A stretch of DNA of 64,000 bases, from positions 62,001-126,000 of the forward strand of contig MU839113.1 in NCBI GenBank assembly GCA_030685235.1, in the 5' to 3' direction. Of the stretch, positions 24,501 to 36,527 are shown one piece after another. Source of the DNA: Copromyces sp. CBS 386.78. Lineage: Eukaryota > Ascomycota > Sordariomycetes > Sordariales > Sordariaceae. The translations under genes and the position numbers were made by a program. The notes under the pieces are model-generated. The model was not told where the DNA came from. It made no database searches and saw nothing but the letters and a program-made list of their open reading frames with translations. Each line of letters opens with the position of its first letter. Positions within the stretch are counted from its first letter, which is position 1.

Positions 24501-25763
24501 GTAGTCTTCGAGATCTCCAATGGTATCGTTTTCCTCCTCATCCTCTTCAGGATGCGAAAGAGGGCTGCTCAGTGGCTCCCGTTCAGAACCATGGCCCTCG
24601 CCGCGGCCGTGGACAGCACGACGCATGCGACGCTCCCGCTGTTGCTCAGCAGCGTGTTTTCCGTCATCGGAAAGCATCATGAGTTTGAGGCGCTCTTCGA
24701 GAGACATCTTGCCAGTGCCGATATTTTGCATATCCGCCTTGGTCAAGGGTGCTGGTGGTGGAGTGGGGAGACTCCTCACCGGAGAAAGGGCGTTGGGAGA
24801 GGCAGAATCGCTCCTGCTTGACTGTCCAGGAAGCGGTGGCAATGGCCTGTGGTCACCATTCGAAGTACCCTCAGAGCCGACACTTCTTGAGAAAGCGTCG
24901 TCATTTTCGCCCTGCCTCCAGTCCTCCGGACCAACAACGGGGGTTTTGTCTGTGTCCTCGAGCGAGGCATCAAAGCTGTCCCCGCTCTCGCTATGATCAT
25001 CATCGTGCAACATGTAATGATCATCGTCGTCCTCATCTTCCTCTGAGTCGTAGCTCCCCTCTCTGGAATTGCTGCCAATCGAAGATAGATCCGGGGTCGC
25101 CATCTCGTATTCGTTCACTTGGGGCGGAGCGGCATCGAAAGTGACGCTCTTCGCATGGCGGTGAAGTGCTCTGCCGGTTGGGAGTTCATTGCCGTTTTCG
25201 TCTGTCGCCCATGTGCCGTTTTCGTGGTCGAAGCTGGCCTTGAATCGGCTTGAGAGCGACGACTTCATAGGCGAGGTGGACAGGCTCTGGCCCCCTTGCT
25301 CCTTGTCTCTGTTCGGTGTCTCCGGGCGGCTTTGGGCGGGAATGGTGACTGGAGCCGCGGTAGGCCGAAGAGGAGGGCTCAAGATGGGGATGCTGGTGCT
25401 GCTTTGGCTTCTCCCATGGCCACGGAAACCGCTGAATCCCATACCACCAAATGCGTTTCCCTGGATCTTGGACAGCGGGCGTTCGACTGGGGGGCGAGGG
25501 GGTTCCTGGCCCGGCTTGACTTCGGAGGCGAGAATGTTGCTGTTCTTGACGCGGGACGCCTTCTGCAGGCGTTCGATGGAGGAGCGACGGACAGGCGAGG
25601 GGGATCCGGTGCGACTATCGAGACTGTTTTCAGAGTTGAAACGGGTTTGCCAAAATACACGCGGGGAGGTCGCGTTATCCATGGGCGACATGGGAGGCGA
25701 CTGGAAGGGGGAGGAATCGGTATTTAGAGGCGACATCTTGGCCTGTTCCTCGGACGTTAGCAT
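21537..25763 (-). CDS. bud-4: Anillin-like septation protein BUD-4 with C-terminal PH domain
   Basis: BUD-4 marks septation sites at the cortex and, in filamentous fungi, works with BUD-3 and the RHO-4 pathway. Model: complement(join(21537..22013, 22071..22804, 22856..25763)), 1372 residues. The first 900 residues are disordered, Ser/Pro-rich and very acidic, with SP and TP motifs. The conserved anillin-type block follows (RGRLFVKVMGVKDLDLPIPK, spliced to NERTWFALTLDNGVHCVTT). After the last intron comes a PH domain (YWRRRYFKLVGTKLTAYHE ... GWMKVLGEVI). Both introns are short (51 and 57 bp) with ctaac branches. An alternative start at 26116 (MASEEPVGRAISP, good Kozak) can be joined by a 65-bp intron ending at 25826 (ccatgcag) in frame to GRISPWLP, adding about 100 residues; cDNA is needed to choose. 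Confidence 0.9.
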
Positions 25764-27799
25764 GGTGGTGAATGCAGGTACAACCAGTGGAAGCCAAGGG
25801 GATATGCGACCTGCATGGAGCAAGGAGAAGTTGATGGAGCTCGTTCCTGGCTCAAGCGGCTATGTATTGGCTTACCTTTGCCTGTGCCTGGCTGGAACCG
25901 GGCGAGTTCCTCCTCTGTTCCGTGGGCGAGATCTCGGATAGTGGCCGAGGGATGGCACTCTGTGTCTTGGACGGGATAGGCATAGTGTTGCTCTTGGAAA
26001 GGCGGAGAGGATGCACCTAGACGCGCCACGTAGTTAGCGGTGAGAGAACCAATGAGGTCATTGCCCAGGAGGGCAAGTGGGGAGATGGCGCGCCCTACCG
26101 GTTCCTCCGACGCCATGGTGGTAGGTGGTGATGGACAGTTGGGCGTGGCTAGGGAGAGGTCGTCGACAATAAGATTACTTGGTGTTGATGCTGGAGCCGT
26201 TTGCTATAGCGATGGCATAGCAACCTAAGGTAGGTAGGCAGGTAAGGGATCGAAGTAGGCAGTATAATTGTCGCAAAAAGAGGCACCGCGCACTGAGACA
26301 GATTGAAGATCGCGCAAAGCAAGGGCACGACACACAAGGGAAAAAGGGTGCAGTGCGGGCGCAGTTGTGGTAAGTTGAGGTAAGTAGAGGTAAGGTAGGT
26401 ATGAGGCGGCCGTCCCCGTTTGTGGTAAGTTGTGCACACAGAAGTTTGAGTTGTGAAATGGCGGACTCCAGGGACGCGCTTGCGATGCGACGCTTGGTGC
26501 TGCACTGGCAATCCTCGCGGAAATATCAACAACTGATTGGCGACCAGATCGTATTCAAGTAGTCGGTCAAGCACGCGTTTCCCACACCGCAAATGAGGGC
26601 GATAAAATGACGATGTGTGTGGTTCAAGGTTGCGGACTGCCCCGAGGTGCTGGGGATCCTGGAGTCTGTGATGGAGCGCAACAATAACAACGGCGACGAC
26701 GACGATGGCGACGGCGACGACGACGACGACAAGGCCGGTGATTTCGCAAAGGGAAGGTTTGGTTTGGTTTTGTTTGGGTTGACTGCGCAAGTGAAGTTGG
26801 GTTGCGGTTTTGGGAGATGAGTTGGTCAATGGCAGCAGCAGTCAGCTTGGAGTCGTGCGTGGAAAAAGTTGGAGACGGGGGAGAGAGCAGTTGTGGGAAG
26901 AGCTTCAGAGGTCCAGCTCGCTGGGGTTGACCTTGGTTCGTGGTGTTTATCCTGCCCGGTAACAGGACGAACCGCGGCTTGTGATTGGCCAGACAGCGAT
27001 CAACACGACACTTGAAAAGTGGGGTTGCTGCAGTAACGCTACCTGCTCTTGCCTGGACTGGCGCAACTTGGTTTGCGACTCTTGTCCTTTCTTTCCTTGG
27101 TTTTGCTCGCTGCTGGCGCCGGAATCTAATGGAATGGCACTGCACTGGGAAAGAGCAACCACTGCAACCTCAACATGGGCACTTGCAAAACGCCGGATGA
27201 TGTGCACAACACCAAAGCACCACGCAACAGCCCGCGCAACTGCCCTGTGCTGCGGACCACTGCAGGCCAGGGAGGAAGCGCAATGGAGCAGATTAGCGTG
27301 CGGCCTACTCTAGTGCCCCATACCTAGGTAGGTAATGCACCGAATGCAGCTGCTGCAGGGAGACTTTTTGTCGAAATTCACAACCTATGAGGGGCCCGAA
27401 TCGCAGCTGAAGCCAAAAATCTTGTGGCTTGCGTAACCCCACCCGACCAGGCAACGCGACGATACCACACCACAAGACTCTCGTCTCAACCACTGATAGG
27501 CTTCAGCTTCACAGGAGCCGGTCCTCCCAATCAATCTGTAACACCACCAGCCCCCTCAAAATCGCCGGGACGGGTAGGGAGGTGGGAGAGTCTAGAAACA
27601 ATAGAAAGACTCGGGAAAGGACGCCAGGGGGGGATTTGTTTTTTTGATCAACAATTCGATATTGATGTTGAACCACCACACCCACCACTTCAGATGTCTC
27701 TCGATTCGGTTTCTCAGTCTGCATGTAAGCTTTCCACTTGCGGTACTTATCATTGATAAGGAGGCACTGCACTAGCAGTCGTGTGTACCTTGCAGTCAG

Positions 27800-27823
27800 T
27801 CCTGGTCCTGGTCCTGGTCCTGG
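27800..27823. repeat. four tandem copies of TCCTGG
   Basis: An exact 24-bp array of a 6-bp unit lies in the bud-4/NADH dehydrogenase intergenic region. Confidence 0.9.
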
Positions 27824-28851
27824 CACAATCTGGGGAAGGAGGGGAGGGGGGGACAGGGAGTTGAAGAGAGGCAGAAGAAGCCTCCGCCAGTCTTTGCGAG
27901 TCTTCAATAGACCAAGGTATTTGTAATGCCGCCATCAAAGTCGCATGATGATGTTGACTTTCCGTTGGAAATCGTTTGCATCATACCACACAAAGAATGC
28001 GATGCGCTGTTCGTTAGCTTGCGGGGGCTAGGGGGCACTTGGAAGACTCCCATTCCAACCATGTGAAGTGGCTGGTATACTTTCAAGTATTGGAAACACA
28101 AGATGGTTGGATGCAGCAAAGGTTCCCAGTGTGCGTGCCCTGTTACCGATTGTGCCCTTGCGAGGCGAGTGAAGTCTTGGGCGTTACTTGGTCTTATATG
28201 TTTCAAGTTGACCCCCCTCCAAATTTCCTGCCTTCTCCTTTGTTTACACAGCCATGTTCCCCCCCTTTTTTTCTCTCCTTGCCTGGATCGTTGTTGACGT
28301 GGGACAGCCAGATGAAGCACAGGCGGAGTTTGCAGATCTACGGAGATACATACGATCCAATCCATCACCGCCATCTTCGGCAACACCGCAAAGACTCACA
28401 CTCACGATAAAATACGAGACTCTGCGACAGTTCCCACGCATCAGCGACCGGAAGGGCGGTTCATAAACCCGAGTTTGCGAATTGCGTGTTTCTCTCCTTA
28501 ACTCATTCATCCCTATGCCGTGGTCGAGTGACACAACGAACCCATAACCCGACATGTTGCTTGACCGTCAACTTTGCGAGCCCACAAGGTGTCGAAAAGG
28601 TATTCCGGTACACACGAGTAATCCTAATTGCTGGTCGTCTCTGTTGTTGTCTTGTAGCATGTCTTTGTTGTTCATCTTCAGGTCTCTGGTACCCTGTCTC
28701 GAGGCTCCACATCAATACAACTCGGACGTTCGTTGATGTCGTTGGAGATAAGAGCCGCGATAAAGAATCATCCAAGTCCAAACAACATGGAACATTCCTC
28801 TGCGTCGATATACGCTTCTAGAAGCAGATGATGCCGGTTTGAACAATGATC

Positions 28852-28875
28852 GGACCCGGACCCGGACCCGGACCC
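28852..28875. repeat. four tandem copies of GGACCC
   Basis: An exact 24-bp hexamer array lies about 1 kb from the TCCTGG array and has the same copy number. Confidence 0.9.
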
Positions 28876-29486
28876 GTATGTAATTTCGGAGAACTCACAA
28901 ACGAACAAACAGACAAATCAGGGGTGTCGGGCATTGATGTTGTTTGTAAGCGATATCGTGTCTGACCCGAGTCGAGTCTTGAACCCGTTTCTAAGGAACA
29001 GAGGAGAAATGTTGATGATCTAATCAGGGGACCAGTAGCAGTTATATGACTAGAACTCCATAGTCGACATTGGGAGCTGATACATATGTGGCATCTTCGT
29101 CTTCGGACCGTGCGGCCTGCTGGAAGACTGGATTCCGGATACATGGACGACGGACAACAAAAGCGATACGGGCAAATGGTGACGTACTGTATGTTATTCG
29201 CGCGGTCGGCCTTTGGCGGCATTGGCTAGAATGCCGAGACGGAGGAAGGGAGAGAGGAAGTCAGGTCAGGGAGAAGCGGGCGGAGATCCACCGAGTTTGG
29301 GGCTACGCTACCTATGTACTGACTGGACGGCCAAACCGACGCCGGACTGACTGGTTGCAAAAGAAAACAGACAAGAGTTGACAACAAGATACATGTTGGG
29401 ACCATCAAGGGTTCGGGATATCACGGTCTGATATACATAGATACAATCGGATCGGGGTTGGGTGAGTGTTTCCCACCATCTCCAAA

Positions 29487-29503
29487 CCCCCCCCCCCCCC
29501 CCC
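29487..29503. repeat. poly-C run of 17 bases
   Basis: A homopolymer in intergenic DNA. Its length may be affected by sequencing error. Confidence 0.85.
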
Positions 29504-30756
29504 AAACCGCCATTCCCACGCCGACGGGATCGTTAATGCGACAGTGTTCACTGGCATGATCTGATCTTGACGGCTTCATGGACTTCATTCGCATCCTGAC
29601 AGGTTCCCAAACCCCAACAAGTCTAAATTTGGGTTCGGGTTCCCAAGATCCAAGTCAGGGCAGTTGGGATTGGATCACCACCGGACGGAACGCATTGATG
29701 TTGCACAGGTCCAATTCCCGACCCGACAAGGGCGGTCCAGTTTGAGAGCCTCAAACCTCCGGTCCTGGCCCTGCTCAACCGTCCTGTCCCGGCACATGTT
29801 GGATTTTCATTGGCCAACCCTAGCGCACAAGCCACCGTCAAGTCTTTGCAGCGCACGGACGGTCCGCGACTCAGGTCAACAACCTCCTAACTCCTATCTC
29901 TTGTCTTTTTTGATAGACACTCGATCCTGCCCGGGGTGCCGGGCTCTCCCGGTCACGATCTCCTTTGCTGGCGGTCTGTGGCATCCACGAGACCTCCACT
30001 ACACAACCCTCTCGGCGAATGAACGGTAAACACCCTTTCACCCTTTTCACAAAGTTTTCTTCCTGATAATGCCTCCACTTCGTCTCATCTACCTTTTGTT
30101 GTTATCGTTGGGAGGAGGGGGGGTCTCGTCCAAAATTTCCATGTGTCCAGAGCCAAACGGTCCACCACGCCTCAGACGAGGACATTTCCAACAAATGAGA
30201 GAAAAGATATACACGCAGATACATAAATAGCCTCGATGCATCTCTGACAACAAGACTCTACACGTACACTACGCCCGGCTGGCTCGGAATCGTAACCCAG
30301 TCCCTGTCCCTCCCTTCTTCCCATCGACCAGCTCGCCAATGAGTGCCAATGGCTTTCTCAGACCGACTCACTGATTCTCGGTGACATCACAAAGTCCAAC
30401 AATGTAATTGGCGCATACGACGGAGGGTGTGGGTGTGTGCGCCCCCCCCCAACAGGTCCCCGTCTGTATCCGTCGTCATGGACACCCGTGGATGGGCTCA
30501 GATGGATCCCGGCCTCAAGGTTGCGAGGAGGGTGGCAATATACCGGCGTCTACCTTGTTAGGTAGGGCCGACCCGCCGCCGAGGGTATTGAACCTTGACA
30601 GCGCAGCTAAATCGGCCACATGGGATAAAATCGCGATCCGCCCACTGGACGCTGTCCAAAAACCTTTTTTTTTTTCTGGCCATCGGTAATGGAGAGCTTA
30701 TTGACTCCTACTCGAACACCATCATAGCATCAACGCCAGCCGGCTAAAGTCTCAGG

Positions 30757-32458
30757 ATGGCTTCCATCACGCGCTTCGCGAGGGCCTCTTCCTCTTCCCT
30801 CCAGGTGTCCACCCGGTCAGCACCGCTGGCCTTGACGGCGAGAAATTTTTCCACCGTAAAGTTCAACAGCAAGTTTCCCTCCCCAAACTACCTCATCGTC
30901 CTGCCCAAGCCAACAAGAGCCTCGTTACTGACTACAACTCCTCACAGACAATGACAGAAAGGAGCGGGTAGTCATCCTGGGCTCCGGCTGGGCGGGCTAT
31001 TCCTTCGCCAAGGACCTCGATCCCGAAAAGTATGAGCGCATTGTTATCTCCCCGCGCTCCTACTTTGTCTTCACCCCCCTTCTCGCCTCCACTGCCGTCG
31101 GTACTCTCGAGTTCCGTACCGTCTTGGAGCCCATCCGCCGCCTGGACCACGGCATCGGCTTCCACCAGGGTTGGGCCCAGGACATCGACTTCGCCAACAA
31201 GACCATCCGCGTCGAGGCCAACGCCAACGCCGACTCTGCCAGCAAGGCCGTTGTCCCCATCGGCCAGGGCGGCCAGCTCAACCAGACCACCGCCAGGGGC
31301 GCTGCCTTTGACGTCACCTATGACAAGCTCGTCATTGCTTGCGGTGCCTACTCCCAGACCTTCGGCATCGAGGGCGTCCGTGAGCACGCCAACTTCCTCC
31401 GCGATGTTGGTGATGCCCGCCGCATCCGCTTGAGGATCCTTTCCCTCTTCGAGCAGTGCGCCTACCCCTACCCCATGGGTTCCGACACCCTCACCGATGA
31501 GGACCGCGCCAACCTCCTCCACTTCGCCATTGTCGGTGGTGGCCCTACCGGTATCGAGTTCAGCGCCGAGCTCCACGATCTCATCCACGACGATCTTGCC
31601 AAGATGTACCCCGACCTCCTCAAGTTCGTCAAGATCACCGTCTACGATGTCTCCCCCAAGGTTCTCCCCATGTTCGACCAGGCTCTTTCCAAGTATGCCA
31701 TGGATGCCTTCAAGCGCCAGCATATCGAGATCCGCACCCAGCACAACATCGAACGCGTCCGCCTCGCCGATGGCAAGCTCGGCTCCGAGCACGGTGAGCT
31801 GAAGCTCAAGTTCAAGCAGTACGGCGACAAGGAGGTCGGTGCCGGTCTCGTCGTATGGTCCACCGGTCTCATGGCCAACCCCCTCATCAAGCAGCTCGCC
31901 GCCAAGGAGTTTGCTATCCCCATCTCCCCTGAGGACCGCGCCGAGGCCCGCCGCCCCAAGGCCAAGCTCGCCACTGATGCCCGCACTGGTGGCATCCTCG
32001 TCGACGAGCACTTGCGTGTCCGCATCGAGACCCAGACCGCCGAGGCTGCCAAGGGCTCCGAGATCGTGCCCACCTCCGCCAGCAACAGCCTCCTCCGTGA
32101 CGTCTTTGTCATCGGCGACGCCGCCGTCATCGAGAGCCAGCGCACCCTCCCCAAGACCGCCCAGGTTGCCGCCCAGCAGGCCATCCACATCGCCAAGCTC
32201 CTTAACAAGGCCAACGAGGGCGTCATCGACGTCAAGAACGCCCCCGGCTTCAAGTTCCGCAACTGGGGTGTCATGACCTACCTCGGCAGCTGGAAGGCCA
32301 TCCACCAGGGTCCCCGCGACGAGCTCCGTGGCTGGGCCGCCTGGGTCCTCTGGCGCTCCGCCTACCTGGCCAAGTCCATGTCCCTGAGGAACAAGTTCCT
32401 CGTGCCCGTCTACTGGCTCGTTTCCTGGGTCTTCGGTCGTGGTATCTCTCGCTTCTAA
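30757..32458 (+). CDS. Type II (rotenone-insensitive) NADH dehydrogenase, mitochondrial
   Basis: A single-subunit FAD enzyme that passes electrons from NAD(P)H to ubiquinone without pumping protons. Model: join(30757..30868, 30948..32458), 540 residues. The N-terminus is a Ser/Arg-rich amphipathic presequence typical of mitochondrial import. The FAD site is VVILGSGWAGYSFAK (about 45-60), and the NADH site is FAIVGGGPTGIEFSAEL (about 230-246). A third block, DVFVIGDAAV, binds FAD. The C-terminus has the membrane-associating W/Y-rich region of the family. There is no EF-hand insertion, so it is not the calcium-regulated external NDE type; it may be the internal enzyme (NDI1-like). The only intron (30869-30947) is GC-AG (gcaagt...cacag); no GT donor gives the right phase. 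Codons end strongly in C, suggesting high expression. Confidence 0.93.
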
Positions 32459-33742
32459 ATTGCTGGGTTTATCCCCTTGCCCTGGAGGCGTGAGTAATCA
32501 CACCACACCATCAGATCATACGAAATACCCCCCCCAAACTGTATAACTACGATACATAAACTGTTTAGAAACTGGATACCAAGGAAGGGCATAGAAGGCG
32601 GCGGCGACGGAGTTAACTTGAACCAATAGACGGACGGACGGACGGCAACATCTGCTTTGATACACAAATAGAGAGGAAGGGAAGGGAGGAAGAAAGAAAG
32701 GAGGAAAGGAATATGATACATTATGGGCAGCATGCGGCAAATGGTAGGCATTAAGGGCGCAAGGGAGCATACTTTAATCGGGTTTGTTTCCTTGCAGGGG
32801 ATTTTGGGTTGGGCTTAGGCAACACTATTATTGTTTTGATGTTGCCTAACGACACGACTTCAACACTCTTCTTTTCCTTTGTCATACCAAGTTTATTTGC
32901 ATTGCAAGTAAGATTTCTTTTTTTATTTATCTTTTTGCTTAGTCAAGATTATGAAATTTTGGCTTGGTGGAAAAATGGTACTGTTGGCAATTTGCTGTTG
33001 TTGTACATATATAGACACCTATACATACATACCCATACCTTCTTCGTCTACACCTTCTTTTTTCTATCTTCTCTTTTCGCATGTTCAAGTAGCTATAGAT
33101 AACCGAAGCAATTCGCATTGCGCCTTATATACTAGTACTGTCAATTCTGAGCATAAAAGGAGTGAAAGGCTATAATACATAGTTCTCTTCACGAAATCCA
33201 CCTCCATTTCACCGCCCTGGACAAGTAAAATAGAACCATCATCATTCAACACCAGCATCCAACTATCATTCAACAAGACCACCATCACCAACCTCACCAT
33301 TCAAACGCTAGCTGCATCTCAACCTCAATTCCCCCGAAGCCTTCTGGAATTTCACAAGCCGTCTCAATTAGGACTCTTCCTCTGGTCGATTGTCACATGC
33401 ATCACACGTTCCCTTTCTTTTCACCATCATCATCATCATCACATGCCATAGAGACATTCTCATTTCACTATAATCACATGTCGTCACTTTGCCTGATGTT
33501 GTATGTATCTATTCCTTGCACTAGTTCTACACTACGTAGTGTACAAGCGATCTTCATCCAGGGCGGGAAGCCAGGGGGGGGGGGGAAGCCAAGATGCCAG
33601 GGTAGGTTACAGTTTAGCTACAGTAGCTAGGGTCAACAATGGTCGGCCAAGGTCGGGCTAAGGAATAGGTAGGGAGGGTACGTTCGGGCGATGTCGGAAC
33701 GTTTGATTCGGAGATAGACGAATAGGTACTATGTCTATAATG
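32459..33742. other. intergenic region downstream of the NADH dehydrogenase
   Basis: 1.3 kb contains the 3' UTR of the dehydrogenase, a GACG microsatellite near 32632, an ATC/CAT microsatellite near 33426-33440 and a poly-G run near 33577-33585. No gene was supported. Confidence 0.45.
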
Positions 33743-33744
33743 TA

Positions 33745-34091
33745 CTGTTAGACCTGCAAATAACGATCAGGTCCGTTCCGCGCGTCTTGATCGTCATAAC
33801 CAGGTTATCGTTATTCTAAGGCCGGCCATTACGGGCTCCTGGCCAATCAGAAGGCCACTCGTAAGGAAAAAGGGTCTGTTACCGGCTGTCACGAGCTGTC
33901 AGACCCTGTTACAGGCCGTGTCAGGACCTCTGAAAATAACGATTTTGGTGCGGTTCAGGCTCGAAGTCTGATCGCAATCGTAATGTGGAGGTTGATCGTT
34001 ACTATACAAATTTACACGGTTACCCTGATTTTGACCATTATGGTCAGAATATCGTTATATCGCTGATCGTTATTTGCAGCAGGTCTAACAG
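33745..34091. mobile_element. MITE with TA target duplication (Tc1/mariner-type ends)
   Basis: A 347-bp element has terminal inverted repeats CTGTTAGACCTGC...AAATAACGATCA; the right end carries an extra TGC within the repeat. It is flanked by TA on both sides (33743-33744, 34092-34093). It has no transposase. The interior repeats short motifs such as AACGAT, CGTTAT and CTGTTAC, and base composition is normal, so it has not been altered by RIP, as expected for a repeat this short. TA duplications point to the Tc1/mariner/Fot1 superfamily. Confidence 0.85.
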
Positions 34092-34093
34092 TA

Positions 34094-34396
34094 GCTACAA
34101 TGTATAAAGTCGTTAAGAGGCTCGGTTGTTAGAAAATCCATCTGCAATGTTGATGTCATAGATTTGGCACGTGTCTTAAGCAAGTCCGTTTTGGATTTTG
34201 TAATAGAAGCTGACAGTAGTAAATTGCCGTAGTCACAAGGACAGCGAATCTAGACTTATGTATCGTCGCAGTAGTATCGTACCTGCTCACAACGAGCATA
34301 AGCATCCCTTCCCCCCTTTCAACTTTCAACTCCCAACTTTCCCCGTCTCTCTGTCTCTCCCACTTCTAAAGCTCTGCCTGGTTAGTGCCTACGAGT
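34094..34396. other. short intergenic stretch
   Basis: About 300 bp between the MITE and the peptidase stop codon. Nothing recognised; it probably holds the 3' UTR of the peptidase gene. Confidence 0.4.
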
Positions 34397-36527
34397 TCAG
34401 TTCCCGCCAGGCTGACCGCCACCAAAACCAGGAACACCCGCATTGATGATCTTCAACGCCTCCTTCCCCTTGGGCGCCGTCGTCAGGTTCTCGTACCCGT
34501 CCTTGGTGACCAGGATGCAGTCCTCGATGCGCACGCCGCCGACGTCCCAGTACTTGTCTAGCACCTTGGTGTTGATGTACTGGGCGTGGGCGGGGTTGGA
34601 GAGGAAGAAGGATTGGATGTAGGGGCGGTGGAAGTAACTTTGGGGTTTGGGGAGTTAGTATTTGAAGCGTTGGAAGCAAAAAGGGAGCACGTGCTTGGGG
34701 AGAGAGGTGGTGGTGGTGGTGGGGGGGTTCAAAGAGGAGGTATACGTACATTCCCGGCTCAATAGTAACGACCATATTTTCTCTCAGTCTCTGCCTTCCC
34801 TTGTAAGGCGGAGGTCCAACGGCCTTCTGCTCAACTTCATCCGTATCCATCATCGCCTCGCGATACATGGCCGCCAAGTCCTCGGGTGTGACTTGTTCCC
34901 TCTTCATACGCCTTCTTGATCCCGAAACCCCCGTAACTCCTTGACTGTGCAAACCTGAAGATAGCAGCAGTCTCTCCCTTCCACTGACATCATGCACCTC
35001 CAAGCCCACATGATGTCCCAACCCATGCGGGAAAAACGCCGCCACCGTCCCCTTCGCCAAAATCTCCGTCCTCGTACCCCCATGCAAAATCCCAAGTTTC
35101 ATCAACTCCTCAACCGCAATCAAACACGCTACCAAATGCAACTTGTAGTACAACCTCCCGGGTCTAATCGCATCAATACACTCCCTCTGCATCCTCTCCA
35201 CCACCTTATTGATCTCCTCCCCTTCCTTGGTCCATTTTCCGTTCAAAGGGAAAGTACGCGTAACATCACTAGCATAACATCCCCACTCGCATCCAGCATC
35301 CAACAACATCGTCTGTCTCCCCTCCAAAGGCTGGTCATTGGCGTCGTAATGCAAAGTGCTGGCGTTGGGCCCGGAAGCGGCGATGACAGCATACGACTGG
35401 TGCGGCGCACCCTGCGAGATGCAGAACCCTTGGAAGACGGCATGCGCTTCGCGCTCGTTGGAGAGGTGCTTGATGCGCTGAAGGACCATCTTGTGCGCGT
35501 GGGAGGTGAGGCTTACGGCACGGCGAATCAGCGAGATCTCGTGCGGGGTTTTGATCACGCGGGCGGCTTCGATGGCGGGGAGGAGGGAGGTGCTGTCGAT
35601 TTTCGGCCCCCTGAATCTGTGTCTGAGGTTGAGTGATGACGGCGGCTCGAGCTTGGGTGTTTGGTCCGGGTGGAGGACGAAAAGAGTTGTGTCTGGGGTT
35701 AGGTTGGCGTGGAGATACTTGGTCAGGTCGTCTACGTAGCGTACGTCGCAGACGTCGGATTTGGACTTGGTTTCTTCGACCGAGGGGGTAGTGCCGTACC
35801 ACAGCGACAATCGGGGGTCGTTACGGCGGATCCAGAGGATGAGGTCCTGGCGGCTGATATCGTAGGTGACCGAGCATCCGGGGAAATCGGCGCCGGAAAG
35901 ATAGAAGAAGTGTCGCTGCTGGCGAAATGGTGGTCCCTGGTCGGAGTACGGATAGAGTGGCTCATCGAAGCCACGGAGGTAGATGATGCCGCTCTTAGGC
36001 GCATCAAGCTCCTCGACCACCTTTTGTACATGGGTTTTGGCTGTGAAGGAAGGGTTCATCAATAGCTATATCAGAGTAAAGAGGCCAGTTGAGTTCACCT
36101 GGGTACTTTCCGAGCTTCTCATGAAGCCACTTCTGGGAAAGTTGACGCCCTGGAATGCGTGGTTGAGAAGAACTTGGTGGCTTCACTTCCAGACCAGCGG
36201 ACCTGGGCGATGCGCTGGCGCCAGGGGTTTCATCGAGGCCTTCAACTACGATGTTGCTAGATTTGGTGGTCAGTAAAGGTCGACGAGCTTTATCTTGTGT
36301 TACTGTTGCTCAATGGGTGAGGGCAGTGGCGGGTGAGTGGAATGCAATCTTGTGACGATGGATGGGACACTCAATAAATTGACCGAGATGCGAAAGGGTA
36401 AGATAAGGGATGAATCGGGAATGGCATGAAGTCGTATACAAAGGAAAGGATGAACGAACACAATATCGAATTCATCGTCCTCGATGAGATCGTAATGGAT
36501 TTCGTGTTCTTGACCTGTGTTGGCCAT
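34397..36527 (-). CDS. Xaa-Pro aminopeptidase / prolidase family metallopeptidase (M24B)
   Basis: M24B enzymes use two Mn ions to cleave X-Pro bonds at peptide N-termini. Model: complement(join(34397..34637, 34750..36040, 36099..36256, 36460..36527)), 585 residues. The N-domain carries [15 protein letters not shown] across a splice and [14 protein letters not shown]. Metal ligands are visible: Asp in [10 protein letters not shown] and in SDVTRTFP, His in [14 protein letters not shown], Glu in VTIEPGIYF (across the last splice) and in [10 protein letters not shown]. Between HDVSG and the EPG block is an insertion of about 50 residues ([18 protein letters not shown]...), longer than in the bacterial enzyme. 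The last two introns are firm. The first exon ([18 protein letters not shown]) uses an unusual donor gttcgt and acceptor tctag, chosen because it gives a continuous frame, and is tentative. No secretion signal, so probably cytosolic. Confidence 0.87.

Larger units (their letters stand above)
25764..30756. other. 5-kb intergenic region between bud-4 and the NADH dehydrogenase
   Basis: This divergent region presumably holds both promoters and long 5' leaders. It includes the possible bud-4 first exon (25892-26116), two four-copy hexamer arrays (27800-27823 and 28852-28875) and a 17-base poly-C run (29487-29503). The many open frames of 60-170 codons overlap each other on both strands and show no family features, so I annotate none. 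Confidence 0.5.

Noticed and set aside
26149..27145. Minus-strand frames of 170-226 codons upstream of bud-4
   Set aside because: They are Pro/His/Arg/Val repeats from skewed sequence, overlap several other frames and look like untranslated leader.
30932..32305. 457-codon open frame antisense to the type II NADH dehydrogenase
   Set aside because: It is an artefact of the strong C-ending codon bias of the sense gene, which removes stop codons on the other strand. Its translation is Gly/Val/Leu/Asp-rich and matches nothing.
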